Assembly: GCA_938083195.1 (NCBI GenBank)
Contig: CALKCK010000027.1
Span: 1 to 64,000, forward strand
DNA from: an uncultured Pirellulaceae bacterium
Lineage (GTDB): Bacteria > Planctomycetota > Planctomycetia > Pirellulales > Pirellulaceae
DNA: 64,000 bases
Direction of reading: 5' to 3'
Both the position numbers and the translations under genes were made by a program. Under the pieces are notes generated by a model. It did not search any database. It had not been told where the DNA came from and worked only from the letters and a program-made list of their open reading frames with translations. This document shows, in pieces, positions 8,103-17,197 of the stretch. Position 1 is the first letter of the stretch. Each line of letters opens with the position of its first letter.

Positions 8103-10490
8103 TTATTTTAAATCAACATTCATTTTATTTATTTTACCCTGAAATTCAAAAGGGCGCAGGTCCGCGTAACTGAGGGAAACGGTCGATCCTAAATCGACTC
8201 CTACGTCAAATGTCTCACTCGCGGTAAAGGCAGCGGGAACCGTTTGCTTTAGCTTCAACGTTCCAACACTTTTACCATCTACCTTAATCACCACGGTTCC
8301 TGACTTTCCGAGACCGACAATTCGAGTATCCACCTCAATTTGATGTTTACCCGCCGCGATCGGCTCATCGGTCGTTAATTTGTATTGCTCAATAATCAAC
8401 ATGTTGTAGAGATACGTTAGATAACCATCTTGCAGATAAACAGTGATTCCGCCACTCGAGCCACCGAGTGCGTACAAAACACCATTCGCGTTTTCTCCAA
8501 TCTCAATATCCATGAAAACGCGGTTGTTCTGCTTTCCCAATCCGGGCGCCATAAACTCAGGCATCCGCCGCGTATTCTGATTAAACTCCCAACTCGTGTA
8601 AGACGTTTCCACTCGGTCTTGTGGATGAATCCTAAGCCAGTCGCCAGCACCAATTGGAAAATCTTGATTCTTAGCCGCAAGCTCTAAGAAATCTTTTTTA
8701 AGAGCCTCTAATTTTTCAGGCATGGCCGCTGCCAGATTGTTCGCCTGAGAAAAATCATCCTCAAGGCGGTACAGTTCCCAAACGTCCTTAGCTGAATCCC
8801 ATTTTGCAATTCGAGGAACCGACAAAGGTGTGTTCCACGGAATCAGAGGGCCGAAGGTACAGGCCATCCAGCCATCTTTGTAAATCGCTCGGCTTCCGTT
8901 GTTGTCGAAAAACTGGACTTTCTTTTGCGATGGAGCATTCGCCTGATCAAAAGTGTAAGCAAGGCTTATTCCATCGAGAGGTATTTGCTGATGGCCGTTC
9001 ACAACCTTCGGTGGAGTGATCTCGAGAAGTTCATAAATCGTTGGTGCGATATCAACGACGTGATGAAATTGGGTACGGATTTCATCGCTCGGTTTAATTC
9101 CTTTTGGCCATGAGATCACCATTGGATTCCGAGTACCACCAAAATAGGAAGCCAATTGTTTCGTCCCTTTGAATGGCGTCCCGCCCGCCCATGCCCAGCC
9201 GGCATGATACATGTTATCAACCTTGGATGTGCCTAACGCATCGAGTCCGCCTAGCTTGTCGAGCGCCGTGATTTGCTGCTCAAACGTGTTAGCAATATTA
9301 TTTTGAGCAAGCAATTCACTGATGGATCCTCGCTGCCCCTCGGCACTCGATCCATTGTCGCCCCAGATGTAGAAGACAATGGTGTTTTCTTTTAGGCCAC
9401 GGGCATCCAGACCGTCTACCAACCTGCCAACCTGCGTATCGGTGTGCTCAACATAACCTGCAAAAGTCTCCATGAGCCGCAACTGAAACGCTCGTTGTTT
9501 CTCCGGAATACTCTCCCATGAATCTAGCGTTTTATCGCGAGGTGTTAATTTGGTGTTCGGCGGGATAATTCCCATTTTTAACTGACGCTGGTAAACACGT
9601 TCGCGATACACATCCCAACCTTCATCAAATTTCCCTTTGTACTTGGCAATCCATTCTGGAAAAACTTGATGCGGTCCGTGCACACCACCTGGCGCCCAAT
9701 ACATCAGGAAAGGCGAGTCCGGTGAAAACGATTGGCGATCGTCAAGCCAATGCAGAGCCTGATCCACAAGGTCATTCGTGAGGTGATAGGTATCTGTTTG
9801 AGGAGGTTCGATCTGATCCAAATTCCGGACGAGGCGAGGCTCGTATTGCGAAGTCTCACCAGCTAGGAATCCATAGAAATGCTGAAAACCGTAACCGGTT
9901 GGCCAGCGATCCATTGGTCCCACGGCTGAGGTTTCCAGCGTTGGCGTGTTATGCCATTTCCCAAACGCACTCGTCATGTACCCATATTGCTTAAGCACTT
10001 CAGCGAGTGTCGCACCCTCCTTAGGAATAATCCCAGTGAACCCGTCAAACGCCACGGCTCGCTCTGAAATAGTCCCCGAGCCGACGCGGGTCTGGTTACG
10101 CCCGGTCAAAATCGCCGCGCGAGTTGGTGAACAAAGAGACGTCGTGTGAAAGGTATTGTATTTGATTCCTTCAGCGGCTAGGCGGGTGAAAGTCGGTGTA
10201 TGAACCTCGCCGCCAAAAGTTTCAGAAACACCAAAGCCCACGTCATCCAGCATGACAATTAAAACATTCGGGGCACCGTCAGGAAGACGGTTGATAGGGG
10301 TCGGCCATTTCATGGTCGAATCCTGCATGCGAGGTTTGACGATGCTGTCCATCGGCTGGGGAGGGAAGGGCAGTACCGAACCATCATTGGGGATGTTTTG
10401 CGAATGCGAATGCGGCGGATTACCGAGGAGACAGCCAACAGTCAGCAAAATTGAAAAGATTAGACTACGTTTCGATGGAAGACTCGACAT
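8103..10490 (-). CDS. Large secreted arylsulfatase (AtsA-like) with C-terminal domain
   Basis: The sulfatase core starts near residue 70 (APNVLIVMLDDVGFG), with the formylglycine signature CSPTRAAILTGR, YWAPGGVHGPHQ in the middle, and FYIWGDNGSSAEG as the second metal site. The catalytic domain ends near residue 620, and the remaining ~170 residues (VFMDIEIGENANGVLYALGG onward) look like a beta-rich ancillary domain. This layout matches the large AtsA-like arylsulfatases. The start at 10490 is preferred over 10547 because it gives a clean signal peptide (RSLIFSILLTVGCLLG) and is preceded by AAGGTG four bases upstream, a good ribosome binding site. The other sulfatase lies 76 bases downstream on the same strand, so they may be co-transcribed. 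Confidence 0.9.
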   Translation of the reverse strand: MSSLPSKRSLIFSILLTVGCLLGNPPHSHSQNIPNDGSVLPFPPQPMDSIVKPRMQDSTMKWPTPINRLPDGAPNVLIVMLDDVGFGVSETFGGEVHTPTFTRLAAEGIKYNTFHTTSLCSPTRAAILTGRNQTRVGSGTISERAVAFDGFTGIIPKEGATLAEVLKQYGYMTSAFGKWHNTPTLETSAVGPMDRWPTGYGFQHFYGFLAGETSQYEPRLVRNLDQIEPPQTDTYHLTNDLVDQALHWLDDRQSFSPDSPFLMYWAPGGVHGPHQVFPEWIAKYKGKFDEGWDVYRERVYQRQLKMGIIPPNTKLTPRDKTLDSWESIPEKQRAFQLRLMETFAGYVEHTDTQVGRLVDGLDARGLKENTIVFYIWGDNGSSAEGQRGSISELLAQNNIANTFEQQITALDKLGGLDALGTSKVDNMYHAGWAWAGGTPFKGTKQLASYFGGTRNPMVISWPKGIKPSDEIRTQFHHVVDIAPTIYELLEITPPKVVNGHQQIPLDGISLAYTFDQANAPSQKKVQFFDNNGSRAIYKDGWMACTFGPLIPWNTPLSVPRIAKWDSAKDVWELYRLEDDFSQANNLAAAMPEKLEALKKDFLELAAKNQDFPIGAGDWLRIHPQDRVETSYTSWEFNQNTRRMPEFMAPGLGKQNNRVFMDIEIGENANGVLYALGGSSGGITVYLQDGYLTYLYNMLIIEQYKLTTDEPIAAGKHQIEVDTRIVGLGKSGTVVIKVDGKSVGTLKLKQTVPAAFTASETFDVGVDLGSTVSLSYADLRPFEFQGKINKMNVDLK

Positions 10491-10775
10491 TTTGCACCTT
10501 TGCTCAGGACCTGAGCTTTTAATTTTTTGGTTACCGCGGATCAGCAACTGGACAAGCTTCAGTTATGACTGAAAATCAGAGGCAAGATTCCATTCCCCAT
10601 CATAGCAGTTTCTCTTTCACGTCATGGGCAACAATCGAAAATGACTTTTTTTCTTAGGAAAAACATTCGATTGATATCGAAAAGAAAACACACACTAGAA
10701 CTTGAATTAATAAGATCTAAACAAAACTACACTCGATTTTGCGCGACCCGATGGATGAATTGCTACAATCATTTC

Positions 10776-11747
10776 ATGGATAAAAAAACACGTCTCTTTG
10801 CAGCTTATTCTACCGGGCCTGTCGGCTTTTTGATGCTACTCGTAATCTTGGCATCACCTTCGGATGGTGCATTGCTACAGGATGCAACCTCCCCGCCGGT
10901 TAAATTGGTCGACATTTCTTCGGTAGAACCAGACCTAACAGTGCCGCCGCTTACCTCGAATTCCCCGCCCCGCGCAGGTAAGCGTTTCCAAGAAGTTCTG
11001 CCCTCCCTGCAAGATACAGAAATACACCATGTCGTCTATCTTCCCATGGACTGGACGCCAACAGGTAGCTATCCAGTTATTGTCGAGTACGTCGGAAATG
11101 GTAACTATCGAAACAGGCTGGGAGATGTCTGTACGGGAAAAGTCGCCGATGGAAAACTCGGCTATGGCATCTCCGGAGGGAAAAAATTCATCTGGGTCTG
11201 CCTGCCGTTTATCGACGAAGCACAAACGAAAAATGCGATTACTTGGTGGGGCAACTCACCCAACTATAATCCGCGGCCAACCGTAGATTACTGCAAGCAG
11301 GTCGTGCCCCGGATTTGCCAACAGTATGGCGGCGATCCCAATCGGATCCTACTCGTCGGATTTTCACGAGGCGCGATTGCATGTAATTTCATCGGACTCT
11401 ACGACGACGAGATTTCAAAACTCTGGAGCGGCTTTGTCGCCTGCAGTCACTATGATGGTGTCACCAATTTTGGATTACCTCAGGGCGATCGAAAATCAGC
11501 CCGACAACGCTTGGATCGACTCGGTCATCGGCCGCAGTTCATCTGCGCTGAATCACCCGCCGGGAAACAATCGATTGAATCTACGCGAACTTACCTTCAA
11601 TCGACTGGGGTGACAGGAGATTTCACCTATCAATCCACCGGATTCCGAAACCACAACGACAGCTGGATCCTGCGACCAAGTCACTCGAGAGAAGTGTTAA
11701 GAACTTGGGTCGAACAACAGATGCAAGCAAATCACCAGAACCGCTAA
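10776..11747 (+). CDS. Secreted alpha/beta-hydrolase-like protein
   Basis: A signal peptide-like N-terminus follows the ATG at 10776 (hydrophobic GPVGFLMLLVILASP). The ORF-track start at 10641 would put a long polar extension before it and is less likely. The body has a feature typical of serine hydrolases of the alpha/beta fold: GFSRGAIACN around residue 200 is a GxSxG nucleophile elbow. A late His (RNHNDSWILRPSHSR) could complete the triad. The substrate is unknown; the context next to sulfatases suggests an extracytoplasmic esterase, which is inference. It is divergent from the sulfatase and its TAA stop overlaps the TAG stop of the convergent hemD gene by the four bases CTAA... shared on both strands. 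Confidence 0.65.
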   Translation: MDKKTRLFAAYSTGPVGFLMLLVILASPSDGALLQDATSPPVKLVDISSVEPDLTVPPLTSNSPPRAGKRFQEVLPSLQDTEIHHVVYLPMDWTPTGSYPVIVEYVGNGNYRNRLGDVCTGKVADGKLGYGISGGKKFIWVCLPFIDEAQTKNAITWWGNSPNYNPRPTVDYCKQVVPRICQQYGGDPNRILLVGFSRGAIACNFIGLYDDEISKLWSGFVACSHYDGVTNFGLPQGDRKSARQRLDRLGHRPQFICAESPAGKQSIESTRTYLQSTGVTGDFTYQSTGFRNHNDSWILRPSHSREVLRTWVEQQMQANHQNR

Positions 11748-12568
11748 CAGGTATCACATTCGCAAGCATTCACTGCCGCAACCAACTCCTTCATACCGGG
11801 CGAGCTTGCTTCAGCAGCAACCTCGAACCCAGAATCCGTTAAAACCTGAGTAACGCCTGGGCTAATGCTCACCAGCTTCGTTCGCTTCAAATCCTCGCCA
11901 AATAGCGCGATTGTCGCCTTTGCGATGGCACTGCTCGTGACCGTCACCCAGTCAACCTTACCGGCTTGTAATAACGATTGCACCTCCGGTTGAGGAACAA
12001 CAACATCTTGACTTTGATAAACGACCACCTCTCGAAAGTTGAGTTTTGCGTCCGACAAATACTGACCTAAAACGGCGCTACCGCGATTCCCCCTAAAAAC
12101 CATCACCTTTTCTACACCCGCGATTTCCCCTAACTCGGTTCCCAAAGTCTCACTGTTAGCAGTCACGGGCACTAAGTCTACTTTTCTCCCTGTGATCGAA
12201 TAAAACAAGTCGGCAGTCGTTTGCCCAATGGCAGCTACCTTGCCAAAGGGCGCTTGATCCAATTCGCCAAAGACTTCCTCGATCGCTTCCATGGCAAAGC
12301 GAACAGCGTTTCGACTAACCAGAACCAACCACTCAAAATCTCCGATTTGAGAAACCGCTTCGATTAAATCTCGTTGATTTTCAGCAGGAGAAATCTCAAT
12401 GACTGGGTGCCGACGGGTTTTCGCACCCTTTGCTTCAAATAGTTCACACAAACTTCCGGACTGCCGCTCCGGTCTGGTGACTAACACAAATTTGCCAGAA
12501 ACCCAGTTTTCGAGTGGTTTTTGGGGGTCGGAGCCGTCAAAAGCAGGTGGTTTTGGGGGATGGATCAT
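11744..12568 (-). CDS. hemD: Uroporphyrinogen-III synthase
   Basis: HemD closes and inverts the linear tetrapyrrole hydroxymethylbilane to uroporphyrinogen III, the common precursor of heme, siroheme and cobalamin; it is cytoplasmic. The sequence has the two-lobed HemD pattern: VLVTRPERQSGSL at the start of the first lobe, WLVLVSRNAVRFA, VAAIGQTTADLF, then VMVFRGNRGS, VVVYQSQ and WVTVTSSAIAKA, and VSISPGVTQVLTDSGF near the end. Sequence conservation in this family is low, but this order of motifs is diagnostic. The length of 274 residues is normal with a short N-terminal extension. No other heme gene is adjacent, so it is a stand-alone gene. It is divergent from rpsT, with 109 bases between the two starts. 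Confidence 0.88.
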   Translation of the reverse strand: MIHPPKPPAFDGSDPQKPLENWVSGKFVLVTRPERQSGSLCELFEAKGAKTRRHPVIEISPAENQRDLIEAVSQIGDFEWLVLVSRNAVRFAMEAIEEVFGELDQAPFGKVAAIGQTTADLFYSITGRKVDLVPVTANSETLGTELGEIAGVEKVMVFRGNRGSAVLGQYLSDAKLNFREVVVYQSQDVVVPQPEVQSLLQAGKVDWVTVTSSAIAKATIALFGEDLKRTKLVSISPGVTQVLTDSGFEVAAEASSPGMKELVAAVNACECDTC

Positions 12569-12677
12569 AAAAACAAAGGAAAAGAGGGTAAATTAGTGCT
12601 AGACAAAAACCCGATAACTCGCGATATTGTTTGATTCTCAAATTTCAACGCAGCCACGTCAACAGATTTATAGACAA

Positions 12678-12944
12678 ATGCCAAATACAGCAAGCGCCAG
12701 CAAGCGTCTCCGACAAACAAAAGTCCGTCAAGCTCGTAATAAAGCGACCAAAACGGCCATGAAGTCCCAAGTCAAAAAGGTTCTGTCCCTTGCTTCCGAA
12801 GGCAATGTCGAACAGGCCGAAGTTGAGTTCAAACTCGCAGCGAAGAGACTGGACCGAGCTGGCGCGAAAGGCGTGATTCATAAGAACGCTGCTGGGCGAC
12901 AAAAATCACGACTCCAACGAGCCATCAAAGCGGCTAAAAAGTAG
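12678..12944 (+). CDS. rpsT: 30S ribosomal protein S20
   Basis: S20 binds 16S rRNA in the small subunit body. The product is 88 residues, highly basic and mostly helical, with the family pattern MPNTASASKRLRQ at the start and KGVIHKNAAGRQKSRL near the end. The ATG at 12678 gives the standard length and N-terminus; the TTG ORF start at 12627 would add 17 non-conserved residues. It is a single-gene unit with hemD divergent on one side and a convergent pseudouridine synthase on the other. I see no clear terminator in the 203 bases after it. Confidence 0.95.
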   Translation: MPNTASASKRLRQTKVRQARNKATKTAMKSQVKKVLSLASEGNVEQAEVEFKLAAKRLDRAGAKGVIHKNAAGRQKSRLQRAIKAAKK

Positions 12945-13147
12945 TCCGCTACGTTCAGTAGGCTCCATGGACGCTTGCGATGTGCTTCGTGAAATCGTAC
13001 GCGAATTTACCGGAGCCCGTAGAACGAGCGACAGATTGCAGTGTGGCCATCGCAGACGGTCCCGTCCGTACCTCTTTGCCTTGACGATGGTTCACGCTTC
13101 GATTTTTTTCTTAGCCGGCAAACAGTCGGTTGTCGACGGCTCAATGA

Positions 13148-14437
13148 TTAGCGTCCCCGCTTGGCCTTCGCATCGAATCCACCCCGTCTGGGCTTTTTCG
13201 AGACAGACCGTTTCTTAGATGCACCTTTAGAACCACGTGCATCTTTTCCACGTGCATCCTTACCACGTGCATCTTTTCCTCGTGCATCCTTACCACGTGC
13301 ATCTTTTCCACGTGCATCCTTACCACGTGCATCTTTTCCACGTGCATCTTTTCCACGTGCATCTTTTCTAGGGGCTGCCGTCCTGGCCCCTCTGACGACG
13401 GTTTTCTTACCGCCACTTGTACGTCCCGCGGTCTTGTCGGATCCACGTCTTCCAACTGGCTTCTTTTCTGTCTCAGCATCTCCACTTTCAGAGCTGACTG
13501 TTATTTTTTTCTTCTTTGTAGGGCGACGTCTTTTTTTCAAAGGCTCCGGAGAAGGCGCTTTTTTCAACAATTTAATCTCGGCAGAGGTTAACGCCCGGTG
13601 AGCCCCCCTGGGAAGTTCGCCCAATCGAAGCGGTCCAATCGAAACGCGCTTAAGCGTCCGCACTTTATGTCCGATTCCAGCGAGCATTCGACGGATTTCT
13701 CGGTTTCGCCCCTCCGCCAAGACAATCTCCAACCAGCAACCCCCCGTTGCCCGCTTCAAGAACTTGGCTTTCGTCGCCCGCGCCAAACCTTCGGCAATAT
13801 AAACACCCTCTTCTAGCTTTCTAAGGTCCGCCGCCGCGGGAATCCCGACCACTTGAACGTGGTATCTCTTTTCAACGCCATACTTTGGGTGAGTCAATTG
13901 ATTCGCTAATTCACCATCATTAGTGACTAAAATCAAGCCTTCACTCGACTGATCTAGCCGTCCAACGTTATACACTCGCTTGTCTGTCTTAATTAAGTCA
14001 ATAACACGCGGACGCCCCGACGGATCATTACTGGTCGAGAGAATCCCTGGAGGCTTGTTGAGAATAAAATATTGCAGGCGCTGAACCGTTAACTTTTCAG
14101 CATCTACGTAAATCTCCTGTTTATCGGGATCTACTTTAACGCCGAGCGTCGTGACGACTTGGCCGTCAACTTCGACTCGCCCCTCTTCAATGATCAGCTC
14201 ACACTCCCTGCGACTGCCAACCCCTGCAGAAGCCATCACGCGCTGCAGCCTAAGCCGTCCGTCTTTGGGCTTTGACGATCTCGCCGACGAGCCTGATTTC
14301 TTAGCAGGCTTACGCTGAGTGACCGTTTTTCCAGCTGTTTTTCCAGCTGTTTTTCCAGCCGTTTTTCCAGCCGTTTTTCCACGTCCCGATGCCTTGGGAC
14401 GGGCAGGGGGTTTACTGCTGGATTTCTTTTTCGCCAT
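13148..14437 (-). CDS. RluB/RsuA-type rRNA pseudouridine synthase with repeat tails
   Basis: The core (about residues 62-300) is an RsuA/RluB/RluE/RluF-family pseudouridine synthase. It opens with an S4 RNA-binding domain (LQRVMASAGVGSRRECE), followed by the catalytic domain with VGRLDQSSEGLILVTNDG, which contains the catalytic Asp, and EGRNREIRRM. Length and motifs fit RluB best (23S rRNA position 2605 region in E. coli), but the exact target is inference. Both ends are unusual: the N-terminus has four GKTA repeats, and the C-terminus has nine KDARG repeats followed by a Lys/Arg-rich end. These basic, disordered tails may add nonspecific RNA binding. Single gene, convergent with rpsT. Confidence 0.88.
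   Translation of the reverse strand: MAKKKSSSKPPARPKASGRGKTAGKTAGKTAGKTAGKTVTQRKPAKKSGSSARSSKPKDGRLRLQRVMASAGVGSRRECELIIEEGRVEVDGQVVTTLGVKVDPDKQEIYVDAEKLTVQRLQYFILNKPPGILSTSNDPSGRPRVIDLIKTDKRVYNVGRLDQSSEGLILVTNDGELANQLTHPKYGVEKRYHVQVVGIPAAADLRKLEEGVYIAEGLARATKAKFLKRATGGCWLEIVLAEGRNREIRRMLAGIGHKVRTLKRVSIGPLRLGELPRGAHRALTSAEIKLLKKAPSPEPLKKRRRPTKKKKITVSSESGDAETEKKPVGRRGSDKTAGRTSGGKKTVVRGARTAAPRKDARGKDARGKDARGKDARGKDARGKDARGKDARGKDARGKDARGSKGASKKRSVSKKPRRGGFDAKAKRGR
13233..13367 (-). repeat. Nine 15-bp units encoding KDARG
   Basis: Nine tandem copies of a 15-mer (plus strand CCACGTGCATCTTTT or CCACGTGCATCCTTA) lie inside the pseudouridine synthase gene. The two forms differ only at synonymous positions and alternate over most of the array, giving a 30-bp higher-order period; the last three units are all of the first form. 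One unit has CCT instead of CCA. Confidence 0.95.
14333..14380 (-). repeat. Four 12-bp units encoding GKTA
   Basis: Four tandem copies of AGCYGTTTTTCC on the plus strand encode the GKTA repeats at the N-terminus of the same pseudouridine synthase. The first two units have T and the last two C at the fourth base, so the array looks like a block duplication. Confidence 0.95.
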
Positions 14438-14588
14438 CGTGAATCACTTCCTCTAGCGCACAGATGCGCCGAACCATGAGTTATTAAGGAAACCAAGTGT
14501 AGTACCAATCCAACTTATGTATACGTCCAATCTGGCTCCAATTGAGAAAATTAGAACGGTTGGGCAATATCACCGCTATCGCTGAGAA

Positions 14589-15173
14589 TTGAATGGGTTA
14601 TACCAAGTGCCAAATAAACGCCCCACAACCCAAATCCATCCCCCCAAACACACAAACTTTAGGACTCAATTGACGGTGGAAGACGAAATCGAGGAAATAA
14701 CGGCCTATCACGAAGCTGGACACGCTGTGATGGCTGCGGCACTCGGTGGACGCATCATCCGCGTTTCAATCGAACCGCCCGAAGACGATGGTTTGAAGCG
14801 ATTCGGTGAATCGATCGTGAGCTGGCCTCCCTCCACAGATGCCGCAATTTATGAAGTCGAACTCAAAGTCAGCCTCGCTGGCCCTGTCGCCGAACTACTT
14901 TACCGGTCGGAACAGATACCAATTGAATCCGTCCCAGAATTCGCGGCCGACTGGCAGCGAGTGGCCGAATCGGCCGTGCTCCTTAAGGCAACCAGGCGGG
15001 AACAACTGCAACTAATTTCTAGAGCTGAATTCTGGGTTCGAGATTTCTTCAATCAAACTCGTAACTGGGCCGCCGTCGGTGCTGTCGCCGATGAACTTTT
15101 AGCACACTATACGCTAGAGAACGAACAGCTTCAGGAAGCTATCTCATTTTGGATCGATTCAGCTCCCGGTTAA
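14589..15173 (+). CDS. Stand-alone M41-like (FtsH-type) peptidase domain protein
   Basis: The protein has AYHEAGHAVMAAALGG, the HExxH zinc site in the form found in FtsH. SLAGPVAELLY followed by EFAADWQRVAESA lines up with the GGRAAEE and ASNDLERAT regions of FtsH, and the Asp would be the third zinc ligand. There is no AAA+ ATPase domain and no membrane segment, so this is only the peptidase module (194 residues against ~640 for FtsH). Similar solo M41-like proteins are known in bacteria with unknown substrates. The start is uncertain: the ORF begins at TTG; GTG codons at 14607 and 14676 are alternatives and the latter still leaves the whole peptidase domain. Confidence 0.7.
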   Translation: MNGLYQVPNKRPTTQIHPPKHTNFRTQLTVEDEIEEITAYHEAGHAVMAAALGGRIIRVSIEPPEDDGLKRFGESIVSWPPSTDAAIYEVELKVSLAGPVAELLYRSEQIPIESVPEFAADWQRVAESAVLLKATRREQLQLISRAEFWVRDFFNQTRNWAAVGAVADELLAHYTLENEQLQEAISFWIDSAPG

Positions 15174-15219
15174 TGAGCCCCGACTCCACGCCTGCTCGCG
15201 AGCGCCGAAGCAGATCTAC

Positions 15220-15876
15220 TCAATTGAGATTCTCAGTAAGACCGTCTAAGCGGCTTGAGATATTCCGGAGCATCTCTTGCTCGAGAGAAAAATCACGTCC
15301 CATCGGAATCCAACCTTCATTAGGGCTCGCTACCACTCCCGCTACCGAATCACGATCAAGCGAATTGTCAAACCGTAACTGACCTTGCGTCGTTGCCCCC
15401 ACAGGCTGGTTAAGATCCTCTAATTCCTTAAAAACCCTCACGTCGATTTGATAGGCATTGCCGGATGGAATCACGCGAATCTTTGCAAACCGCCGCACCG
15501 TCTGAAGCGTAGCATGCAGCCGCTCAAAACCACGGGTTGAATCTTTCTGCCAAGGCTCACCTAACGTGCTGCCGATTTTGGGATGCGTTTCAATCCATCC
15601 CTCAGACATGATTCCATCTAAGACGCGAATGCGTTCCTCGCGATAGATCTTGAAATAATTATCAACCTCATCACTAACTTGCTCCATAACAACCCAGCGA
15701 TCGACCATCGGAACCACCATGGGATTCTGAACTGGCGGGTGCCCCATTAAGTTTGACGATTTTTCGTCGTAACGAAATAAACGACAACCGACCTGGCAAC
15801 TGAGCACCAACAACAATAGCGTCAGGAGCCCTTGCCGGATGAAGGCATTTACTTGGTTGTGTCGCAGCAAACTCAA
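15220..15876 (-). CDS. Putative lipoprotein, unknown function
   Basis: The N-terminus is a typical export signal (FIRQGLLTLLLLVLSCQVGC) with a lipobox-like VLSC, so it may be lipid anchored; a second Cys follows four residues later. The rest (about 190 residues) has a conserved-looking core with DEVDNYFKIYREERIR and a beta-rich region (KIRVIPSGNAYQIDVRVFKELED). I do not recognise the family, though similar proteins seem planctomycete-specific. The start is TTG, supported by AAGGGG six bases upstream. The gene is convergent with the M41-like peptidase gene (46 bases between stops) and is downstream of the DUF3500 gene on the same strand. Confidence 0.6.
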   Translation of the reverse strand: MSLLRHNQVNAFIRQGLLTLLLLVLSCQVGCRLFRYDEKSSNLMGHPPVQNPMVVPMVDRWVVMEQVSDEVDNYFKIYREERIRVLDGIMSEGWIETHPKIGSTLGEPWQKDSTRGFERLHATLQTVRRFAKIRVIPSGNAYQIDVRVFKELEDLNQPVGATTQGQLRFDNSLDRDSVAGVVASPNEGWIPMGRDFSLEQEMLRNISSRLDGLTENLN

Positions 15877-16006
15877 AACCCAATCCCCTTATTTCAAAAA
15901 TTTCGCGGCGTAGTGTGCGAAATTTATGATTCAGGAGCAATGCCAGGTTTGCTAGCAGGACAGTTCAATGGGCTTATTTTTTGAATCTGCCAGCCAGAAA
16001 TCGGGG

Positions 16007-17104
16007 TTATTGATTGAGTTGCCCACCGTAATCGTTAGTTGGGTCCCGATAATTCGAGTGCAGATGATCCAACGGATCGCCTCCGAGGTCTTGGCAGGCG
16101 TACTCAATAATGAGCGAGGGCGATTGAATCCGATAAGAAATATCACTTTCAGGGCTTCGATTTCCATTCCAAGCAAAACTCATTTGACTCAACTCCGAGC
16201 GAATTTTTCTCATCCGCTTCTCCGACTGCTTAGGAGGGAGATCGCCCACCCATTGCTCGATCAAATTCATTAACACGGCCTGTTGCTTCTTCGTTAATTG
16301 CTCACAAGGCAATCCCTGTGGAACCGGGACAAAATCATCACGCCCCGGCCCGGCAACAATTCGGGCTCGCTTTGGTTGAACGACCGCTTTTTTGACCTGC
16401 TCGTCCGAAAGACTCATCGCCAACTGATGCGCCATCTCCGTCTCATTTTTGAAAGGCCGATATTCGACATCCCCGATTTTAAACGCTTGTGGTTGCGTGC
16501 CAATGAAACTTGGCGACATTGTCATTTTTCTACCTTGAATAGAAATATTCGCCCCAACATGATGGCCATCCAACTGGAAACACCACGGCTCTGTTTTTGA
16601 GGGCAAACCAAAGATCACAATGGCGAAGTTTTCAGTTCCAAATCCCCGCCTCGGCTTGCCATCTTTTAACAGCTGGTCATCGGCGAGCATGATGCTCCTC
16701 ATTTTCTCAAAACCCTGCCGGCTGAACAAACTTCCCATCAAGGCGCAGGCTTTCTCAATTTGTTCCTTATTTAATTCAGACAACTTTACACCGTCTGCAT
16801 CGTTCCGTGCAGGCAGATTCGTCCACTCCCTTCGCCTTTCACTCGATAACTTACCGAGACATTTTGACTTCTGTTCTTCACCCAAGGATTCAAGAAATTG
16901 ATCAGCCAACGCGACGATCGAATCGACAGAGTGCTTGGCCGAAGTTGGATCATACGTTCCAACAACGAAACTGGCATCTGACACAAAATCATCTCGCTCA
17001 GCCCCCACTTCGGAATCCTGCGCCGCACAGACGGAGCCTCCAATGAAAAAGACGAGGCAAACTTGAAACAACCAATAACGAAATATGCAAGGAACAGACT
17101 TCAT
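16007..17104 (-). CDS. DUF3500 secreted protein
   Basis: The protein starts with a signal peptide (WLFQVCLVFFIGGSVCAAQ). The family pattern of DUF3500 follows: a helical first part with EEQKSKCLGKLSSERRREW, then FGTENFAIVIFG, WCFQLDGHHVGANISI, and the closing DPLDHLHSNYRDPTNDYG. DUF3500 proteins are common in planctomycetes and in some marine bacteria; no biochemical function is established to my knowledge. The His-rich motifs (DGHH and HLH) suggest a metal site, which is inference. The ATG start has GAGG seven bases upstream. It is on the same strand as gpmI, 93 bases away, but a functional link to glycolysis is not implied. Confidence 0.8.
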   Translation of the reverse strand: MKSVPCIFRYWLFQVCLVFFIGGSVCAAQDSEVGAERDDFVSDASFVVGTYDPTSAKHSVDSIVALADQFLESLGEEQKSKCLGKLSSERRREWTNLPARNDADGVKLSELNKEQIEKACALMGSLFSRQGFEKMRSIMLADDQLLKDGKPRRGFGTENFAIVIFGLPSKTEPWCFQLDGHHVGANISIQGRKMTMSPSFIGTQPQAFKIGDVEYRPFKNETEMAHQLAMSLSDEQVKKAVVQPKRARIVAGPGRDDFVPVPQGLPCEQLTKKQQAVLMNLIEQWVGDLPPKQSEKRMRKIRSELSQMSFAWNGNRSPESDISYRIQSPSLIIEYACQDLGGDPLDHLHSNYRDPTNDYGGQLNQ

Positions 17105-17197
17105 TCATCGACCTCAGTAAAAAGGAGCTTATGCGTGTTTTTTTTAAATTCAGTTGACGTAACGAATCTCAAAATCCGCCGACCCGAAATTCACAAA

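Noticed and set aside
13233-13367. CRISPR-like array
   Set aside because: Units of 15 bp are contiguous without spacers and encode a clean in-frame peptide repeat.
13161-13601. Plus-strand ORF with PRASFPRASL repeats
   Set aside because: It is the antisense reading of the KDARG array in the pseudouridine synthase gene.
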